The position numbers were made by a program, and so were the translations under genes. Below, in pieces: positions 5,935-7,452 of a DNA stretch of 7,452 nucleotides (its first letter is position 1; every line of letters starts with the position of its first letter). A model generated the notes under the pieces. That model saw only the letters and a list, made by a program, of their open reading frames with translations, was not told the DNA's origin and did not search any database. This DNA comes from Methylococcaceae bacterium UBA1147 (lineage in GTDB: Bacteria > Pseudomonadota > Gammaproteobacteria > Methylococcales > UBA1147): positions 10,130-17,581 of the forward strand of contig DBZZ01000052.1 of the NCBI GenBank assembly GCA_002311315.1, given 5' to 3'.

Positions 5935-6999
5935 TCAGAGGTTGAGGGGGTTGTCCGGATTGATGTGATCCATGAAAGGGATCCGCCGGTCGTTGTGGGT
6001 AACCTGGTAGATCGCCCCGAGCCAGTTGCTGATCAGGGCCCTTCCGGTGTCTCTCCAGGTGATGTCCAGGCTTCCGATGATCTCTGTTTCCGGGAACTCG
6101 GGGCATTGGAGATTCTTGGCTCTGGCCTGGTTGAGATTTCTTTTGTAGTCATTGAGAGTTCGAATGCAACTCTGATTGAAATAGCTTTCAGGGTAGGGCG
6201 GATATTCCTCGATCTCGCGATTGAAAAAACGCATGACTTCCCGCTTGTATTCCTTAAGCAGGCTGATCAGGTCGTATTCTGGATGACCCTGGAAATAAAC
6301 CACCCGCAATCCGTCAGAACTGACCGCTAGGTGGACCCCGGATTTATCGCTTTCCACCAGAACCCTTATTCCGGCCATTTCCATATCCGACCGAAACACC
6401 TCGTTGAAGCGCGAATGGGGGACATCGAAGCGGGTATTGATGTCAGTGACCAGGGGGTGATCCCGGTCGATCAGGCGATGGGAAAACACCCCCCAACGCT
6501 TGTAACCGAGGTGGGTGCGCCTGACACCGTGACAGTGTTCTATCAGCGCATGGGTGGCCAAGCAGGAACAAAGCGTTGATGTCACGTTTTGTGTTGCCCA
6601 TTCGAATACCTCTGTCAGAGGATTCCAGAAAGATTCATCGGGAAGACGCGAGCAGGTAACACTCGCCCCGCTGATGATGAGTGCATCAAGCCCGTCTCGC
6701 TGGATTTCGTCGAAGGTCTCGTAGTAACGGGCAATGTAGTCAGCGGCCTCAGGACTGCGGTTAAGGCCGTCAATGGTAAAAGGGTGGACCCGAAATTGTA
6801 CAATCTGGTTACAGGCTCCGACCAGGCGAAAAAACTGCCTTTCGGTTGCCTCCAGCGCGGCATCCGGCATCATGTTGAGCAATCCGATATGCAACTCACG
6901 GATATCCTGGTGAACCGCCATTTCAGGTGAAAGAATGGTTTCTCCCTCTTCGGCAAGTCGGGTGAAGGTTGGTAGACCGTTGTGGGCAACCAGCGGCAT
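5935..6999 (-). CDS. metA: MetA-family homoserine O-acyltransferase
   Basis: A 354-residue member of the MetA (glutamine-amidotransferase-like) family, which acylates L-homoserine in the first committed step of methionine synthesis. The nucleophile Cys146 (TSTLCSCLATHA) and the His239/Glu241 pair (GHPEYD) align with E. coli Cys142, His235 and Glu237. PHSRF (194-198) and the C-terminal NWLGAIYQVT also match. Two active-site features differ. The position corresponding to residue 111, where Gly goes with succinyl-CoA and Glu with acetyl-CoA, is Thr115 (GASVT). The Lys-Lys of E. coli LMPKKIE is replaced by MPDAALEATE, two residues longer. A stretch of about 30 extra residues precedes the C-terminal motif, which accounts for most of the extra length over the 309-residue E. 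coli enzyme. The acyl donor cannot be stated. The start at 6999 is chosen because GGAG (7011-7008) lies eight bases upstream. A longer frame back to 7161 would overlap the preceding gene. The spacing of 25 bases suggests an operon with that gene. Confidence 0.88.
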   Translation of the reverse strand: MPLVAHNGLPTFTRLAEEGETILSPEMAVHQDIRELHIGLLNMMPDAALEATERQFFRLVGACNQIVQFRVHPFTIDGLNRSPEAADYIARYYETFDEIQRDGLDALIISGASVTCSRLPDESFWNPLTEVFEWATQNVTSTLCSCLATHALIEHCHGVRRTHLGYKRWGVFSHRLIDRDHPLVTDINTRFDVPHSRFNEVFRSDMEMAGIRVLVESDKSGVHLAVSSDGLRVVYFQGHPEYDLISLLKEYKREVMRFFNREIEEYPPYPESYFNQSCIRTLNDYKRNLNQARAKNLQCPEFPETEIIGSLDITWRDTGRALISNWLGAIYQVTHNDRRIPFMDHINPDNPLNL

Positions 7000-7007
7000 C
7001 AGGCAGT

Positions 7008-7011
7008 CTCC
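7008..7011 (-). promoter_or_regulatory. Ribosome binding site deciding the metA start
   Basis: GGAG on the minus strand, eight bases before the ATG at 6999. It supports this internal start over the in-frame ATG at 7161, which would add 54 residues that look unlike MetA and are read through the preceding gene in another frame. Confidence 0.6.
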
Positions 7012-7024
7012 GTCGCAGTCCGGC

Positions 7025-7452
7025 TCATCCCTGAGCACTGATCGCTTTTGCCAACAGGTCGAGAAAATCCTGTTCCGAACGGATCTTGTAGATGTCCTCG
7101 GCATTGATGGTATATCCGTACCGATTGGCGATTGCTTCATAACGAGGCAATCGGGAGACAAACAGCTTCGGAAACATCCAGGTCACAAATTCATTGGGAT
7201 CGATGCTTTCGACATCCACGACTCCGGATTCGGTGATGAACGCTGCCAGGTTTTTGCTCAGAAAGGATTCTCGGTAATATAACGGTTTTGGATTTTCACG
7301 CGCCCGCTGGATCAGCGTGTTTTCCAGATTCTTGGACGCCTTCAGGTAGAGGATAATGGTGTGCTCGGCCAGCGTTTCAATGACCCCGGGCGAATCGAGT
7401 TCGCAAAGGCTTCCCCCCGCATCATTGACGAAATTCTTGTAGCCGTAAATAT
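7025..7452 (-). CDS. C-terminal part of a P-loop-kinase-like (ATPase-like) protein, partial
   Basis: The frame is open from the right edge of the window to the TGA at 7025-7027, giving 141 residues of a longer protein whose start and nucleotide-binding N-terminus lie outside. No exact family name can be given. The fragment opens with YGYKNFVNDAGGSLCELD, then TLAEHTIILYLKAS, ENPKPLYYRESFL and LPRYEAIANRYGYT. A GGS turn, then a buried strand ending in LKAS, then an R.P.Y..IA..YG helix resembles the layout of shikimate-kinase-like and other NMP-kinase-fold proteins. That is inference from pattern only. A GTG at 7217-7219 lies inside the frame and is not the start. The gene ends 25 bases before the metA start on the same strand, so the two are probably co-transcribed. 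Confidence 0.7.
   Translation of the reverse strand, partial: IYGYKNFVNDAGGSLCELDSPGVIETLAEHTIILYLKASKNLENTLIQRARENPKPLYYRESFLSKNLAAFITESGVVDVESIDPNEFVTWMFPKLFVSRLPRYEAIANRYGYTINAEDIYKIRSEQDFLDLLAKAISAQG

Noticed and set aside
5801..6106. A 101-codon minus-strand frame running from inside metA to 5801
   Set aside because: Its first half overlaps metA out of frame and looks like a shadow. The part after the metA stop (5801-5934) has a protein-like tail (RTIQIEQFVADAMH) but no good start. It could be a gene remnant, but there is not enough to call it.
7000..7161. N-terminal extension of metA to an ATG at 7161
   Set aside because: The extra 54 residues are read through the preceding gene in another frame and look unlike MetA. 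The ATG at 6999 has a ribosome binding site and gives the expected N-terminus.

Overview
The window looks like chromosomal DNA from a gammaproteobacterium. The basis is a class Ia ribonucleotide reductase pair of the Pseudomonas type (a large subunit with two N-terminal ATP-cones and a 420-residue small subunit with a long variable N-terminus), a CmoA-like methyltransferase and a MetA-family acyltransferase. No insertion sequence, phage gene, CRISPR array, tRNA or rRNA was seen. The species cannot be named from the sequence alone.

Layout, left to right. Positions 1-191 hold a possible terminator tail and a weak promoter. A forward gene at 192-914 encodes a CmoA-like SAM-dependent enzyme. The convergent gap 915-1167 holds a doubtful 41-codon ORF, a nested set of inverted repeats that could fold as a three-way junction (1040-1122), and a clear intrinsic terminator for the reverse strand. 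From there to the right end every gene reads on the minus strand. In transcription order (right to left) these are: the C-terminal part of a P-loop-kinase-like protein (running off the right edge), metA, a regulatory region (about 5660-5733), a short ORF encoding half of an ATP-cone, nrdA, and nrdB.

The nrd unit is the core of the window. NrdA (alpha) and NrdB (beta) together reduce ribonucleoside diphosphates to deoxyribonucleotides. All the catalytic cysteines, the radical-transfer tyrosines, the metal ligands and the radical tyrosine can be found. The promoter has good -35 and -10 elements and carries two NrdR-box-like sites exactly 32 bp apart, one on the -10 and one abutting the -35, with a near-consensus DnaA box upstream. 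This points to repression by NrdR and perhaps to cell-cycle input.

The most unusual feature is the short ORF between that promoter and nrdA. Its C-terminal half aligns without gaps to the first half of the NrdA ATP-cone, it stops where the cone should continue, and its stop codon overlaps the nrdA start (TAATG). It may be the relic of a third ATP-cone, or a small coupled leader protein. Other points worth checking are a MetA whose acyl-donor-specificity position is Thr rather than Gly or Glu, a CmoA-like enzyme in which the carboxylate-binding Arg appears displaced by one residue, and the structured intergenic element.
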